DNA from: Duganella aceris
GTDB taxonomy: Bacteria; Pseudomonadota; Gammaproteobacteria; Burkholderiales; Burkholderiaceae_D
Direction: 5' to 3'
DNA length: 64,000 nt
NCBI RefSeq assembly: GCF_011090165.1
Contig: NZ_JAADJT010000002.1
Location: 434,001 to 498,000, forward strand
Position numbers and translations under genes: made by a program. This document shows positions 52,448 to 61,427 of the stretch, piece by piece (position 1 is the first letter of the stretch; every line of letters begins with the position of its first letter). A model generated the notes under the pieces. It saw only the letters and a program-made list of their open reading frames with translations. It did no database searches and was not told where the DNA came from.

Positions 52448-55400
52448 ACCGTATCGAGCTGGCGCACCAGCCGCTCGATGTCCTCGGTGACGCCGGGGCA
52501 GGCGTCGAGCACCAGCGCCAGCTGGTCCCAGGCGGCGCTGGAGGCATCGTCCTTCAGCGCCAGTTCCGCCAGGTGCGACAGGCTGGACAGGCGGTCCGCG
52601 CCCACCGTGCCGGCCAGCCCCTTCAGCGTATGCAGCGCCGGCAACGCGGCCTTGCGGTCGTGCTCCTTGCCGGCCGCATGCAATTGCGCGCACAGCCTGC
52701 CGCCCTCCACCACGAAACTGCGCAGCGCCATCACATAGATCGAATGCAGGCCGCCCAGCCGCTTCAAGGCGGCGGCGCTGTTGAGCCCGGCCTCGGGCAG
52801 CGCGACCGCGCCGGCGGCGTCCGACAACGCGGCGGCCACGCTGGCGTTGGCGCGCGCCACGGTCGCCAGCGCCGCGCCGTCGGCGGCGGCCGCCGTCAAT
52901 GGCCGGCCGTCGCGGCGCGCATGTTGAAGGATCACGGCGATCAGCTGCGTCAGGTCGAACGGCTTGCCGACGTGATCGGCCATGCCCGCCTCCAGCGCGG
53001 CGAGGCGGTCGGCCGGCATCGCGTTGGCCGTCATGGCGACGATCGGCGGCGCCGCCGCGCCCAGCTTTTGCTGGATCGCGTGGGTCGCCTGGTAGCCGTC
53101 CATGTCCGGCATCTGGATATCCATCAGGATCAGATCCGGCAGCGCCCCCGGCCGCGAAATCGCGGCGATCGCCATCGGGCCGGAGTTGGCCACCTCGACC
53201 TCGGCGCCGTCGTTGCCCAGCAGCTCGCGGGCGACCTGCTGGTTGGCCGGATTGTCGTCCACCAGCAGCAGCCGCAGCCCAACCAGGCGCTGCATCGACG
53301 GCATCGCGATCGCCGCCAGCGGCGCGCGGTTTTCCAGCCGCGCATCGGCCACCGCGTCGAACAGCATCGAGGCGGTGACCGGCTTGACCACGAAACCATC
53401 CAGCACCGGCGACATTTCCAGGTGCCGTTCCGCCAACAACTCGCGGTCGTGCGCGGTGACCATGACGATCAGCGGCATCTTCCCTTCCGGCGCCAGCGCA
53501 CGGATGCGGCAGCTGGTTTCCCAGCCGTCCAGCTCCGGCATGCGCCAGTCGATCAGCACCACGTCGTAGGCGCGGTGCGCCGCCAATTGCATCGACACCG
53601 CCGCCAGCGCCTCGTGTCCGCCTTCCGCCACGTCGACCTGCCAGCCGAACGAGCCGGCCATCTCGCTGAGCACGGTGCGCGCGGTCGGATTGTCGTCGAC
53701 CACCAGGCATTTCAGGCCGCGCAGCAGTTCGTGGCCGGGCGGCAGCGCATCGGCCGCCGCCTGGTGCGCCGACACCGGCTGCACCTCGCCGATGCCGAAC
53801 TCGACGACGAAGTCGAACACGCTGCCCATGCCGAGCTTGCTGTTGACGTGCAGCGTGCCGCCCATCAGCCGCACCAGCCGCTGGCTGATCGCCAGGCCCA
53901 GGCCGGTGCCGCCGTAGCGCCGCGCGGTCGAGGCCTCGGCCTGCGAGAAACCGTCGAAGATGCGCAGGCACTGTTCGTCGGAAATGCCGATGCCGGTGTC
54001 GCGGATCGCGAACGCCACCGACAGCGTGGTGGCGGTCTGCGCCAGCACGTCGGCCGACAGCACCACCTCGCCGCGCTCGGTGAACTTGATGGCGTTGCCG
54101 GCCAGGTTCAGCAGGATCTGCTGCAGGCGCAGCGCGTCGCCGACCACCAGCGCCGGCAGCGCCGGATCGATGCGGAACAGCACCTCGATATTCTTGTCGC
54201 CGACGTTGGCCGACAGGATCACCGCCAGGTCGCGCCACACCTTGTCGAGCCGGAACGGATGCGGATCGAGGCCCAGCTTGCCGGCCTCCACCTTGGAGAA
54301 ATCGAGGATGTCGTTGAGCAGGCCCAGCAAGGCACTGGCGGCCGAATGCGCCTTGGCCGCGTAATCCTGCTGGCGTTCGGTCATCTGGGTCTGCTGCAGC
54401 AGTTGCAGCATGCCCAGCACCGCGTTCATCGGCGAACGGATCTCGTGGCTCATGTTGGCGACGAAGTCGGATTTGGCGCGGCCGGCCTGCACCGCCTCCT
54501 CCTTGGCGCGGGTCAGCGCCTCGTGGGCGGCACGCGACTCGGTGCTGTCGGTGCTGCTGCCGACCCAGCCGAGGATGACGCCGTTGTCGTCCTTCTGCGG
54601 CAGCGCGTGGTTGTCGAACACCCGCCACGCGCCGTCGCGGCGGCGCAGCCGGCAGTCGCAGCGGAACTGGTCGGCGCCGGCGATGGCGCGCTGCCAGGCC
54701 GCCCGCACCTGCTCGATATCGTCGCGGTGGATCACCTTCGACCAGTCGCCCTGCTGCATCAGCAGCTCGATCGGCAGGCCGCTGAACTCGGCCCAATGAT
54801 GGCTGAGGAAATCAATGCGCAGTTCCGGGGTCGCGGTCCACACCATTTGCGGCAGTCCCTCGGTCAGCGAGCGCCAGCGCGATTCGGACGCCGTCAGCCG
54901 CGACAGCGACCCCTGCAGCGCGCGATCGATGTCGACCAGCTGCTGCAGGGCATGGAATTGCCGCTTCAGGCTATAGCGCACCGCCAGCAGCAGGCCGCCG
55001 CCGAGCAGCACCACCGCCGCCAGGAACAGCGAAGCGTTGCGCACCTCCTTGTGCCATTGCGCCAGGAAATCGTCGCTGGCCAGCCCAACCAGCACATACA
55101 CCGGATAGCCACCGATCTTTTCCACGCTCAGCGTACGCTCGCGGTTGTCGCGCGGGCTGACCACGGTGTAGCTCGCGCTCTTCTTCTTGCCGTCGAGGAT
55201 GGCCTGGGTCAGCGCGTTGACCTTGATGACGCTGCCGATCTTCATGCCCTCGACTTCGGGATAGCGGTGCAGCACGCGCTTCTTGTCGTCCAGCAGCACG
55301 ATCGAGCCGTGCTCGCCGATGTTGAGCGAGGCGAACGACTCATTGATGCGCGAGCTGTTCATCAGCACGTAGGCGCTGCCGCCGAACTGGCCGTTGGGCA

Positions 55401-55914
55401 GCGTCAGCGGATACACCAGCGGCAGCACCCACTCGCCGGTGATGCGCGACTTGACCGGCACGCCGAAGATCAGCTCGTGCTCGGTCTGCACGCGGGCGAA
55501 GAATTCGCGGATGGTCAGGTCTTGCGGATGCTTGATGTCGACATCTTCGCCGTAGATCACCCGGCCGGCCGCGTCGGAGCCGCGCACCGCCTGCGCATGC
55601 GGCATGCGCTCCTTGAGGGTGCGCAGGAAAGCGCTGAACTCGGCATCGTTGAAACGGTGCTCCTCATGCATGACGCGGAACTCGCGGTCGGCGCGGCGCA
55701 TCGCCAGGTCGACTTCCTCGAAATGCGAATGCAGGAAGTTTTCCAGCGTCAGCGACAGGTTGTGCGAGGTCTCCTCGGCGGCGGCGTAGTAACGCATGCG
55801 GCTCTGGTTGAGCACGTGGGCGACGAACAACGCCACGATCAGCAGCACCACGACCACGGCGGCCACCAGCACTCCGAACAATTTTCTGAACTTCTGCAGC
55901 GTGGCAAGTCTCAT
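52444..55914 (-). CDS. Large hybrid sensor kinase (Cache, PAS, HK, two REC, Hpt)
   Basis: A 1156-residue inner-membrane kinase. Order: membrane helix (about 12-35), periplasmic Cache-like sensor, second helix (about 292-315), PAS/PAC (GLPQMVWTATPELRIDFLSH), HisKA with MSHEIRSPMNAVLGML, and HATPase with GNAIKFTERG and YGGTGLGLAISQRL. The first receiver has VLIDWRMPELDGWE, the second ILMDIQMPDMDGYQA. A C-terminal Hpt domain has HTLKGLAGTVGADRL with the His. It holds a complete phosphorelay except for the final response regulator, which is not encoded next to it. No good ribosome binding site is seen before the ATG. Confidence 0.92.
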   Translation of the reverse strand: MRLATLQKFRKLFGVLVAAVVVVLLIVALFVAHVLNQSRMRYYAAAEETSHNLSLTLENFLHSHFEEVDLAMRRADREFRVMHEEHRFNDAEFSAFLRTLKERMPHAQAVRGSDAAGRVIYGEDVDIKHPQDLTIREFFARVQTEHELIFGVPVKSRITGEWVLPLVYPLTLPNGQFGGSAYVLMNSSRINESFASLNIGEHGSIVLLDDKKRVLHRYPEVEGMKIGSVIKVNALTQAILDGKKKSASYTVVSPRDNRERTLSVEKIGGYPVYVLVGLASDDFLAQWHKEVRNASLFLAAVVLLGGGLLLAVRYSLKRQFHALQQLVDIDRALQGSLSRLTASESRWRSLTEGLPQMVWTATPELRIDFLSHHWAEFSGLPIELLMQQGDWSKVIHRDDIEQVRAAWQRAIAGADQFRCDCRLRRRDGAWRVFDNHALPQKDDNGVILGWVGSSTDSTESRAAHEALTRAKEEAVQAGRAKSDFVANMSHEIRSPMNAVLGMLQLLQQTQMTERQQDYAAKAHSAASALLGLLNDILDFSKVEAGKLGLDPHPFRLDKVWRDLAVILSANVGDKNIEVLFRIDPALPALVVGDALRLQQILLNLAGNAIKFTERGEVVLSADVLAQTATTLSVAFAIRDTGIGISDEQCLRIFDGFSQAEASTARRYGGTGLGLAISQRLVRLMGGTLHVNSKLGMGSVFDFVVEFGIGEVQPVSAHQAAADALPPGHELLRGLKCLVVDDNPTARTVLSEMAGSFGWQVDVAEGGHEALAAVSMQLAAHRAYDVVLIDWRMPELDGWETSCRIRALAPEGKMPLIVMVTAHDRELLAERHLEMSPVLDGFVVKPVTASMLFDAVADARLENRAPLAAIAMPSMQRLVGLRLLLVDDNPANQQVARELLGNDGAEVEVANSGPMAIAAISRPGALPDLILMDIQMPDMDGYQATHAIQQKLGAAAPPIVAMTANAMPADRLAALEAGMADHVGKPFDLTQLIAVILQHARRDGRPLTAAAADGAALATVARANASVAAALSDAAGAVALPEAGLNSAAALKRLGGLHSIYVMALRSFVVEGGRLCAQLHAAGKEHDRKAALPALHTLKGLAGTVGADRLSSLSHLAELALKDDASSAAWDQLALVLDACPGVTEDIERLVRQLDTV

Positions 55915-55963
55915 GGTGGGTCAGCGAGTTCTCGTGCTCAACTTGATACACTACAATAAAACA

Positions 55964-55989
55964 AAAAAACGCCCGAGTGGGCGTTTTTT
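55964..55989. terminator. Bidirectional intrinsic terminator
   Basis: AAAAAACGCCC pairs with GGGCGTTTTTT around GAGT. It has a T-run on the plus strand and an A-run that gives a T-run on the minus strand. It ends the 124-aa gene, whose stop is at 56012, before the hybrid kinase start. Confidence 0.9.
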
Positions 55990-56011
55990 GTTGTCGTTGT
56001 GTAAAAACAGA

Positions 56012-56386
56012 CTAAATACCTTGATTCTCGATGTCGGTGAGCGACTCGCGACCTTTATCGCTAATATCGAAGCCGCCTTCGGCGCGCGGAACGATATGGG
56101 ATTTTTTGCCGAGGAACATGGCGACGTCGGCGTCGAGGGCGCTGGCGGGATCGGCGGCGACCGCGCGCAGACCCATGATGCAGCGGCGCAGGAACAAGGT
56201 CTGCTCACCTTTGTCGGTCAGCGACACACGGCCATCGCGCGCCACGCTGAACAGTTTGAGCGCGGCCAGGCGCTTGGTGTTGCGGCCGACGCAGGCGCTG
56301 ACGCGCTCGCCCTTGGTGGGACCGCGCTTGACTTCATCCAGCGCGTTGTACTCGTCCTGCGTTAATTTCTCGTTCTTCATTGCCAT
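56012..56386 (-). CDS. Hypothetical protein (124 aa)
   Basis: A 124-residue soluble protein with no signal peptide. It reads MAMKNEKLTQDEYNALDEVK, then RGPTKGERVSACVGRN, KRLAALKLF and GRVSLTDKGEQTLFLRR; the middle may be a winged-helix type DNA-binding fold. I do not recognise a named family. The ATG at 56386 is chosen for the GGAAAA before it; ATGs at 56380 and 56395 are possible. A strong terminator follows. It is behind the small membrane-protein gene at 56461-56604 on the same strand. Confidence 0.6.
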   Translation of the reverse strand: MAMKNEKLTQDEYNALDEVKRGPTKGERVSACVGRNTKRLAALKLFSVARDGRVSLTDKGEQTLFLRRCIMGLRAVAADPASALDADVAMFLGKKSHIVPRAEGGFDISDKGRESLTDIENQGI

Positions 56387-56460
56387 TTTTTCCATAAGAG
56401 ACAGCTGCGGCCCCCATGGTACGCGCCCGGCCCGGTCAGAGCAAGGCAATGGCAATAAAG

Positions 56461-56604
56461 TTATTGCTGTAGCGCTCGGATCGTCAGCCACACCAGGCCG
56501 ATGCTGGCGAAGGCGGCCACACAAATCAAGGCTTGCACACGCTTGGCGCTCAAGGCGACGCTGCGACGACCAAGGTAGATTTTGTTGTGTAAGGAATTGC
56601 CCAT
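56461..56604 (-). CDS. Small single-span membrane protein (47 aa)
   Basis: A 47-residue protein found by reading the gap: MGNSLHNKIYLGRRSV, a basic stretch with SAKR, then a membrane helix (ALICVAAFASIGLVWLTIRA) and a short QQ tail. GGAGAG lies 6 bases before the ATG. The basic residues before the helix predict an N-in orientation. Small proteins of this kind are often regulators or stress proteins; its role is unknown. It probably shares a transcript with the 124-aa gene downstream. Confidence 0.6.
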   Translation of the reverse strand: MGNSLHNKIYLGRRSVALSAKRVQALICVAAFASIGLVWLTIRALQQ

Positions 56605-56815
56605 GATGCTCTCCGAGAAGGGGAAACCGATGACATGACTAAATTATAGGAACTCTTTCATGACCCCAGTGTGACGGACAACACAAAGATTAAAATATGT
56701 GTCCAGCGAGCAACAACAATCACACTTTCTCACGGCTATTCAGAGCATGACGAAGCATACCGTCCGCCAAGGGCGGCGGACGGTGCGTTGGCACACATAG
56801 TCGATCAATCGATGC

Positions 56816-56959
56816 TCACGTTTTGATAGGCGGAGCGGGTGGTGTCGGCTCCTCGATCGGTGCCTGTTCGGGCAGCGGCGTATTGTCCGGCGGCGGATCT
56901 TTCTCCGGCGCCGGCGGTGGCGTATCGGGATCCGGGGTGGTGTGGGCGTGGATGGTCAT
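56816..56959 (-). CDS. Small proline-rich acidic protein (47 aa)
   Basis: A 47-residue low-complexity protein, MTIHAHTTPDPDTPPPAPEK then DPPPDNTPLPEQAPIEEPTP, about one third proline. GGAG precedes the ATG, which supports translation. There is no signal peptide or hydrophobic segment. A GC-rich hairpin (56760-56783, arms CCGTCCGCC and GGCGGACGG) lies after the stop. I do not recognise it; such sequences are usually disordered. Confidence 0.5.
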   Translation of the reverse strand: MTIHAHTTPDPDTPPPAPEKDPPPDNTPLPEQAPIEEPTPPAPPIKT

Positions 56960-57063
56960 GGCGATCTCCGTGATGAACTTAAGTGCAGTGTTGGGGAGAT
57001 CGCGCGAGATACAAGGCTGCGGTGCGCCGCTGCGTGCGGCAACACACGCAGCGGATCGCCGCG

Positions 57064-57786
57064 CTATTTGATACGGAAAAGCATGTCGACGGTCTGCGAC
57101 CATTTCAGCACGTCGATGGTGAGGAAGTCCTTGTCCGGCTGCGGCGGCGTGACGCCGGCGCGGGCCCGGTAAAAATCGCCCGGCATCAGGCCGACCGCGC
57201 CGGTCAGGTTGCGCAGCTGGCCGGACGACACCGCCGCCACCGCGCCCAGCTTCCTGCCGAAGCCGGCCGCCATGTTCTCGGCGCGGCGCTGCGCGTCCTT
57301 GACCGCCACGGCGGTCAGCTCCTGCTCGACCTTGAGGCGGTCGGTGCGGCCGAAGGTGGTCGACAGATGATCGACATTCGCCATCGCCAACAACGCCGAC
57401 ATGATCGCGCGCCACCTGCCCAGGTCGCGCACGACGATGTGCACCGAACTGCGGATATCGTACTCGGGCGCGGCGGCCGGATCGGGGTTGGCGGACTTGC
57501 GCATCTCCTTGCGCACATCGCGCACTTCGGCGCTGGCGCCGTGCTCGCCCTCGCCGCCCTGCTCGGCCAGCAAGGCCCGCACCTCGGCCGCGCGCGCCTG
57601 GACCGTGGCCACCGCGGCGGCCGGGTCGGGATCGAAGGCGCTGAGATCGAAATCGATCTCGCCCATGTCCGGCGCCACCATCAGGAAGCCCTCGCCGCCG
57701 GCGTGGACGAAGGGATAATCGGGCAGGCTGGAGGCATGGACGGCGAACGGCAACAGCGCAACGGCCAGGGCAAGCGGCTTGAACAT
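57064..57786 (-). CDS. SIMPL domain (DUF541) protein
   Basis: A 240-residue exported protein with a signal peptide (to about AVHAS). The SIMPL domain covers the rest: FVHAGGEGFLMVAPDMGEID at the start, VQARAAEVRALLAEQG, then YDIRSSVHIVVRDLGRW and a late AVKDAQRRAENMAAGFGRKL. The domain resembles BP26/OMP28 of Brucella, which forms ring oligomers in the periplasm; the function is not settled. GGAAAA precedes the ATG at 57786. It is divergent from the 52-aa gene. Confidence 0.85.
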   Translation of the reverse strand: MFKPLALAVALLPFAVHASSLPDYPFVHAGGEGFLMVAPDMGEIDFDLSAFDPDPAAAVATVQARAAEVRALLAEQGGEGEHGASAEVRDVRKEMRKSANPDPAAAPEYDIRSSVHIVVRDLGRWRAIMSALLAMANVDHLSTTFGRTDRLKVEQELTAVAVKDAQRRAENMAAGFGRKLGAVAAVSSGQLRNLTGAVGLMPGDFYRARAGVTPPQPDKDFLTIDVLKWSQTVDMLFRIK

Positions 57787-57885
57787 GGATGTTTTCCAGA
57801 GTTGTAGAGTTTGCAGTATCCCAACTACTTGCAAAAACCACAAGCGCTCCCATCTGCGACGTCAACGACACAACTGGAGCGCCCC

Positions 57886-58044
57886 ATGTTCACCCCCAAG
57901 CCACCGCGTTCGGTGCAAGACAACCGCCCCGTCGCCGTAATGGTGGTCAAGCAAGAGAAAACCGGCGCCGTCGACAAGCACATGCTGATCGTCGAAACGC
58001 CGACCAAGCCGCCTAAGACGCCGAATACGCCGAAGGCCAAGTAG
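57886..58044 (+). CDS. Small Lys/Pro-rich protein (52 aa)
   Basis: A 52-residue basic protein, [20 protein letters not shown] then [20 protein letters not shown], ending PKAK. GGAG lies just before the ATG. There is no signal peptide. I do not recognise a family. It is followed after 32 bases by the YecA-like gene on the same strand, and may be co-transcribed with it. Confidence 0.5.
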   Translation: MFTPKPPRSVQDNRPVAVMVVKQEKTGAVDKHMLIVETPTKPPKTPNTPKAK

Positions 58045-58076
58045 AATACCGGCTTTCCCAGCCACCGGACCATCCC

Positions 58077-58622
<546 letters not shown>

Positions 58623-58633
58623 ACTCCGGAGTT

Positions 58634-59143
58634 TTATTTGCCGTTGATGACGGCCTTCAGCAAGACGAAGGTTTCGTGCTGGATCGCTTGCTCGTTGGCT
58701 TTGAATTCCTTGTTGGCCTTGATGTAGGCCGGCTTTTTCAGCGCTGCTTTTTCGGCGGCGGTCGGCGTCGGCGCGCTCGGGCCTCCGAGGGAGGCGCCGC
58801 TGTTGTAGGTCTGCTGTAGCACTTTCTGGCCGTAGCTGGACTGGTAGAAATTGGTCATCTCGACCGAGGTCTCGGTGCTCAGCAGACGCGCCACCGGCAG
58901 CGCCAGCCGGCTGTAGACCACTTCCGGCTGCAACTTGATCACCTTGTCCATCACTTCCTTGCGCTGCGCCGGCGACGCATATTGACTGCCGCCGGCGGTC
59001 ATGCGCATCATCTTTTCGGCCTGCATCGCCGCCATCAGGTCGTGCGCGGCCTTCACTTGCGCGGCGTCCGGATTCGGCGTGGCGGCGTGCACGGCGCCCA
59101 CCAGCAGCGAGGCGATCAGGAATGCGGCGTAGGATTTCTTCAT
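58634..59143 (-). CDS. Secreted DUF2059 domain protein
   Basis: A 169-residue exported protein with a signal peptide (to about GAVHA, residue 20). The DUF2059-like part reads AQVKAAHDLMAAMQAEKMMR at the start and LLSTETSVEMTNFYQSSYGQ, KVLQQ in the middle; that last segment is the typical feature of the family. AAGGAG lies before the ATG at 59143. The function is unknown. It is on the same strand as the next three genes but separated from them by 67 bases. Confidence 0.8.
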   Translation of the reverse strand: MKKSYAAFLIASLLVGAVHAATPNPDAAQVKAAHDLMAAMQAEKMMRMTAGGSQYASPAQRKEVMDKVIKLQPEVVYSRLALPVARLLSTETSVEMTNFYQSSYGQKVLQQTYNSGASLGGPSAPTPTAAEKAALKKPAYIKANKEFKANEQAIQHETFVLLKAVINGK

Positions 59144-59210
59144 CTTTGCTCCTTGGGAATTTGCCCGCATTCTAGCCTGAAATTCCCCCCCCGATCGTTC
59201 GCTTGCTAGC

Positions 59211-59696
59211 TTACTTCGGGAACACCAGCGCCTGCAGGTTGGCGTAGAAGGCCTGGATCGTTTCCGCCGAGCCGCCGACCTGCTGCACGATCATCGATAC
59301 TTCGTGCCGTCCCGGCGGCAAGCTGAACACGTAGGAGCCGTCGCTGCCCTGCCGGTCCGGCACGTAATCCGCGCCCTCGCCGCTGCCGCCCGACAGATTG
59401 GTGCGCTTGACCACCACCGGCGTGCCGTTGTCCACCACCAGCGAGGCGCGCACCGAGCATGGGCAGCCGGCCTTGCTCAGGTTGCCCAGCTGGCTGGTGA
59501 ACTGTACCAGCACGTCGCTCTGCTGCGTCAGCAGGAACGCGGTGCTGGCCAGCGTCTTCGGCTCCAGCTTGCTGATGTTGGTGTGCGCGCGGTTGTTGGT
59601 GTTGGAAAACGCGATACCCGGCGCGGCCGGCGTCTCTGCGGCGAAGGCGCTTGCCGACGCCAGCAACAGCCCGGCGATAATTAAAAACTTACCCAT
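59211..59696 (-). CDS. Secreted hypothetical protein (161 aa)
   Basis: A 161-residue exported protein with a signal peptide (to about SASAFA). The mature part, ISKLEPKTLASTAFLLTQQS, then GCPCSVRASLVVDNGTPVVV and YVFSLPPGRHEVSMIVQQVG, looks like one beta-sandwich domain; a CPC motif is present. I do not recognise a family. The ATG at 59696 is chosen because AAGGA stands about 8 bases before it. It follows copD on the same strand after a short gap (27 bases), so it may belong to the copCD transcript and bind metal or a ligand in the periplasm. Confidence 0.6.
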   Translation of the reverse strand: MGKFLIIAGLLLASASAFAAETPAAPGIAFSNTNNRAHTNISKLEPKTLASTAFLLTQQSDVLVQFTSQLGNLSKAGCPCSVRASLVVDNGTPVVVKRTNLSGGSGEGADYVPDRQGSDGSYVFSLPPGRHEVSMIVQQVGGSAETIQAFYANLQALVFPK

Positions 59697-59723
59697 CTTG
59701 ACCATCCTTATTTAATTAATCTT

Positions 59724-60626
59724 TTACAGCGATGACGGCGGCGGCATCGATGCCAGCGATATCGCGGCCACCAGGGCGCCGACCAGCAGCAACGATTCGA
59801 ACCGCAGCAACAGCAACACCACCGGCTTCACCTTGCCGCGCGATGCGATGTCCGGGAAGCCGATCAGGCGGTTGTAGGCGCCGATGGCCATCGCCAGCAG
59901 CACCAGCCCGACTTTGATCAGCAGTAAGGTCGAGTACGTGTTGCCACCGACGTTGCTCCATGAACCCAGCCGCATCGCCACGTTATACAGACCGCTCAGC
60001 AGGATGCCGACCAGGGCGACCGTCGCGCTCGCCGACAAGCGCTCCAGATACAGCTCGCGCTCGGGCGCAGGCAGCGCGCCGGCGTCGCGATGGCGCGGCA
60101 CCACGATCCATGCCGACATCACCACGATGCCCAGCCACAGCGAGGTCAGGATCAAATGCAGGCATTCGACCGCGAAGCCGAGGCTGAACACGCCGTCCTC
60201 GGCCGCATGACTGTTCATGGCGCGGCAGCAGGCGAACGCCGCCAGCGAGAAGCCGAGCGCCAGCGCGCGCCACCGGCGCGGCTCGCCCTTGACCAGCGCG
60301 ATCACCACCACCATGATCAGCACGCCGGCCACGCAATTGCGGCCCATCGCCGTCCGCGTCACCGTCATCCAGAACGCCTGGTGCGCGGCCGACAGCGGCA
60401 GCCCGCTCATGGTCGCGGCGGCCGCATACAGCGAGGTCGCGCCGGCGAGCATGCAGGCGATGGCCGCCCACGGTTCGCCACGGCGCAGCATGGCGTGACT
60501 GGCGAGCGTCGTCGGCGCGCTCCCGGCTCCCAGACACCAGCGGCTGCACAACGAGCCGATCAGCCAGGCGTAGCCCAGGTACAACAACAGCCCGGAGGCG
60601 AACTGCAACAACGCCACGCCCGCCAA
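59724..60626 (-). CDS. copD: Copper resistance protein CopD
   Basis: A 300-residue inner-membrane protein with about eight membrane segments. The CopD domain is in the second half: AVECLHLILTSLWLGIVVMS, VALVGILLSGLYNVAMRLGS, and NTYSTLLLIKVGLVLLAMAI with the typical AYNRL after it. CopD is thought to bring copper across the inner membrane with CopC as periplasmic carrier. The likely start is a TTG (60626) directly after the copC stop, with GGTGA before it; a GTG at 60617 is possible. It is co-transcribed with copC. Confidence 0.85.
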   Translation of the reverse strand: MAGVALLQFASGLLLYLGYAWLIGSLCSRWCLGAGSAPTTLASHAMLRRGEPWAAIACMLAGATSLYAAAATMSGLPLSAAHQAFWMTVTRTAMGRNCVAGVLIMVVVIALVKGEPRRWRALALGFSLAAFACCRAMNSHAAEDGVFSLGFAVECLHLILTSLWLGIVVMSAWIVVPRHRDAGALPAPERELYLERLSASATVALVGILLSGLYNVAMRLGSWSNVGGNTYSTLLLIKVGLVLLAMAIGAYNRLIGFPDIASRGKVKPVVLLLLRFESLLLVGALVAAISLASMPPPSSL

Positions 60627-60977
60627 TTATTTCACCGTGAACTTGAGATCGCCTTCGCGGCGGTGGCCGTCGTGGCCGATCACCGCGTAGTGCGCCACAT
60701 ACTCGCCGGCCGTCAGCGCGGGCGCTTGCAGCACCAGCTCCAGCGGCGTCGCCGGGTCGACCTTGGCCGGCTGCGTGACGACGGCGGCGCCATCGGCGCG
60801 CTTCAGGGTGATGGTGCTGAAAGCGCCTTCCAGCGGTTCGTTGAAGGTCACCGAGATGATCTTCGGCGCGGCGTCCAGCACGGCATCGGCGGCCGGCTCG
60901 GACTTGGTCAGTTTAGGGTGGGCGACGGCGCTGGCGCTCAGCACCAGGCTCAGTAACATTACGTGCAGTCGTTTCAT
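60627..60977 (-). CDS. copC: Copper resistance protein CopC
   Basis: A 116-residue periplasmic copper carrier. The signal peptide ends at about SAVA, leaving His as the first mature residue (HPKLTKSEPAADAVL), the classical Cu(II) ligand. The late HDGHR adds the second His pair region. The beta-barrel part has ISVTFNEPLEGAFSTITLKR and the YAVIGHDGHRREGDLKFTV end. It is the first gene of copC-copD. The region upstream holds a 21-bp palindrome (61089-61109) that may control it. Confidence 0.9.
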   Translation of the reverse strand: MKRLHVMLLSLVLSASAVAHPKLTKSEPAADAVLDAAPKIISVTFNEPLEGAFSTITLKRADGAAVVTQPAKVDPATPLELVLQAPALTAGEYVAHYAVIGHDGHRREGDLKFTVK

Positions 60978-61088
60978 CTGGCTTCCTTGGTAGTTGATAT
61001 GGACGGCGACAACGGCCGACTGCCGCTCGCCTCCATGAAGCTAGTCTGCAATGGAAAATATATGGCTTCAACCTTGCCAAGCAGTAGA

Positions 61089-61109
61089 TGTATAAGCCGA
61101 GCTTATACA
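61089..61109. promoter_or_regulatory. 21-bp palindrome, operator site 1 (copC side)
   Basis: Arms TGTATAAGC and GCTTATACA are exact reverse complements around CGA. It lies 112 bases before the copC start. The core TATAAG...CTTATA and total length match site 2. Confidence 0.55.
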
Positions 61110-61321
61110 AATTAATTTCACGCTGGCAGTTGGCGGCGCTATGCTGGAAAATGCCGCATAATCGTGCAAAAATCATCCTCCGCACACTGAGAGAGCGCCC
61201 GTGCGCCATTTTGGGGCGGCTCGGATTTGGTGAAAAAAGAACACCTTGTAGCGTTTCCTCAACATTGCCTGAGAATTTCAGCGGGTGGCGCGGGCGCACT
61301 TTCACAGCAAAACCGCGCAAA

Positions 61322-61342
61322 TCTATAAGCCCAACTTATAGA
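61322..61342. promoter_or_regulatory. 21-bp palindrome, operator site 2 (receptor side)
   Basis: Arms TCTATAAG and CTTATAGA around five bases. It lies 86 bases before the receptor start. The core and length match site 1 at 61089-61109, so one repressor or activator probably binds both. Confidence 0.55.
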
Positions 61343-61427
61343 CCTAGTGCCCGATCGTGTTGAGATCGCATTTTCCTTGGCCAATACTAGTTTCAGCCGC
61401 ACTCAAAGCCAAACAACTCAAGGAATC

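Larger units (their letters stand above)
60978..61427. promoter_or_regulatory. Divergent regulatory region between copC and the TonB receptor
   Basis: 450 bases without a gene that I can support. It holds two matching 21-bp palindromes (61089-61109 and 61322-61342), each nearer to one of the two divergent genes. The middle part (about 61110-61320) has no clear ORF or hairpin. No regulator gene lies beside it. Confidence 0.55.

Noticed and set aside
52573..55959. A 1128-codon plus-strand frame opposite the large hybrid kinase
   Set aside because: The kinase, two receivers and Hpt domain are plainly encoded on the minus strand; the opposite translation is rich in Arg, Gln and His with no domain.
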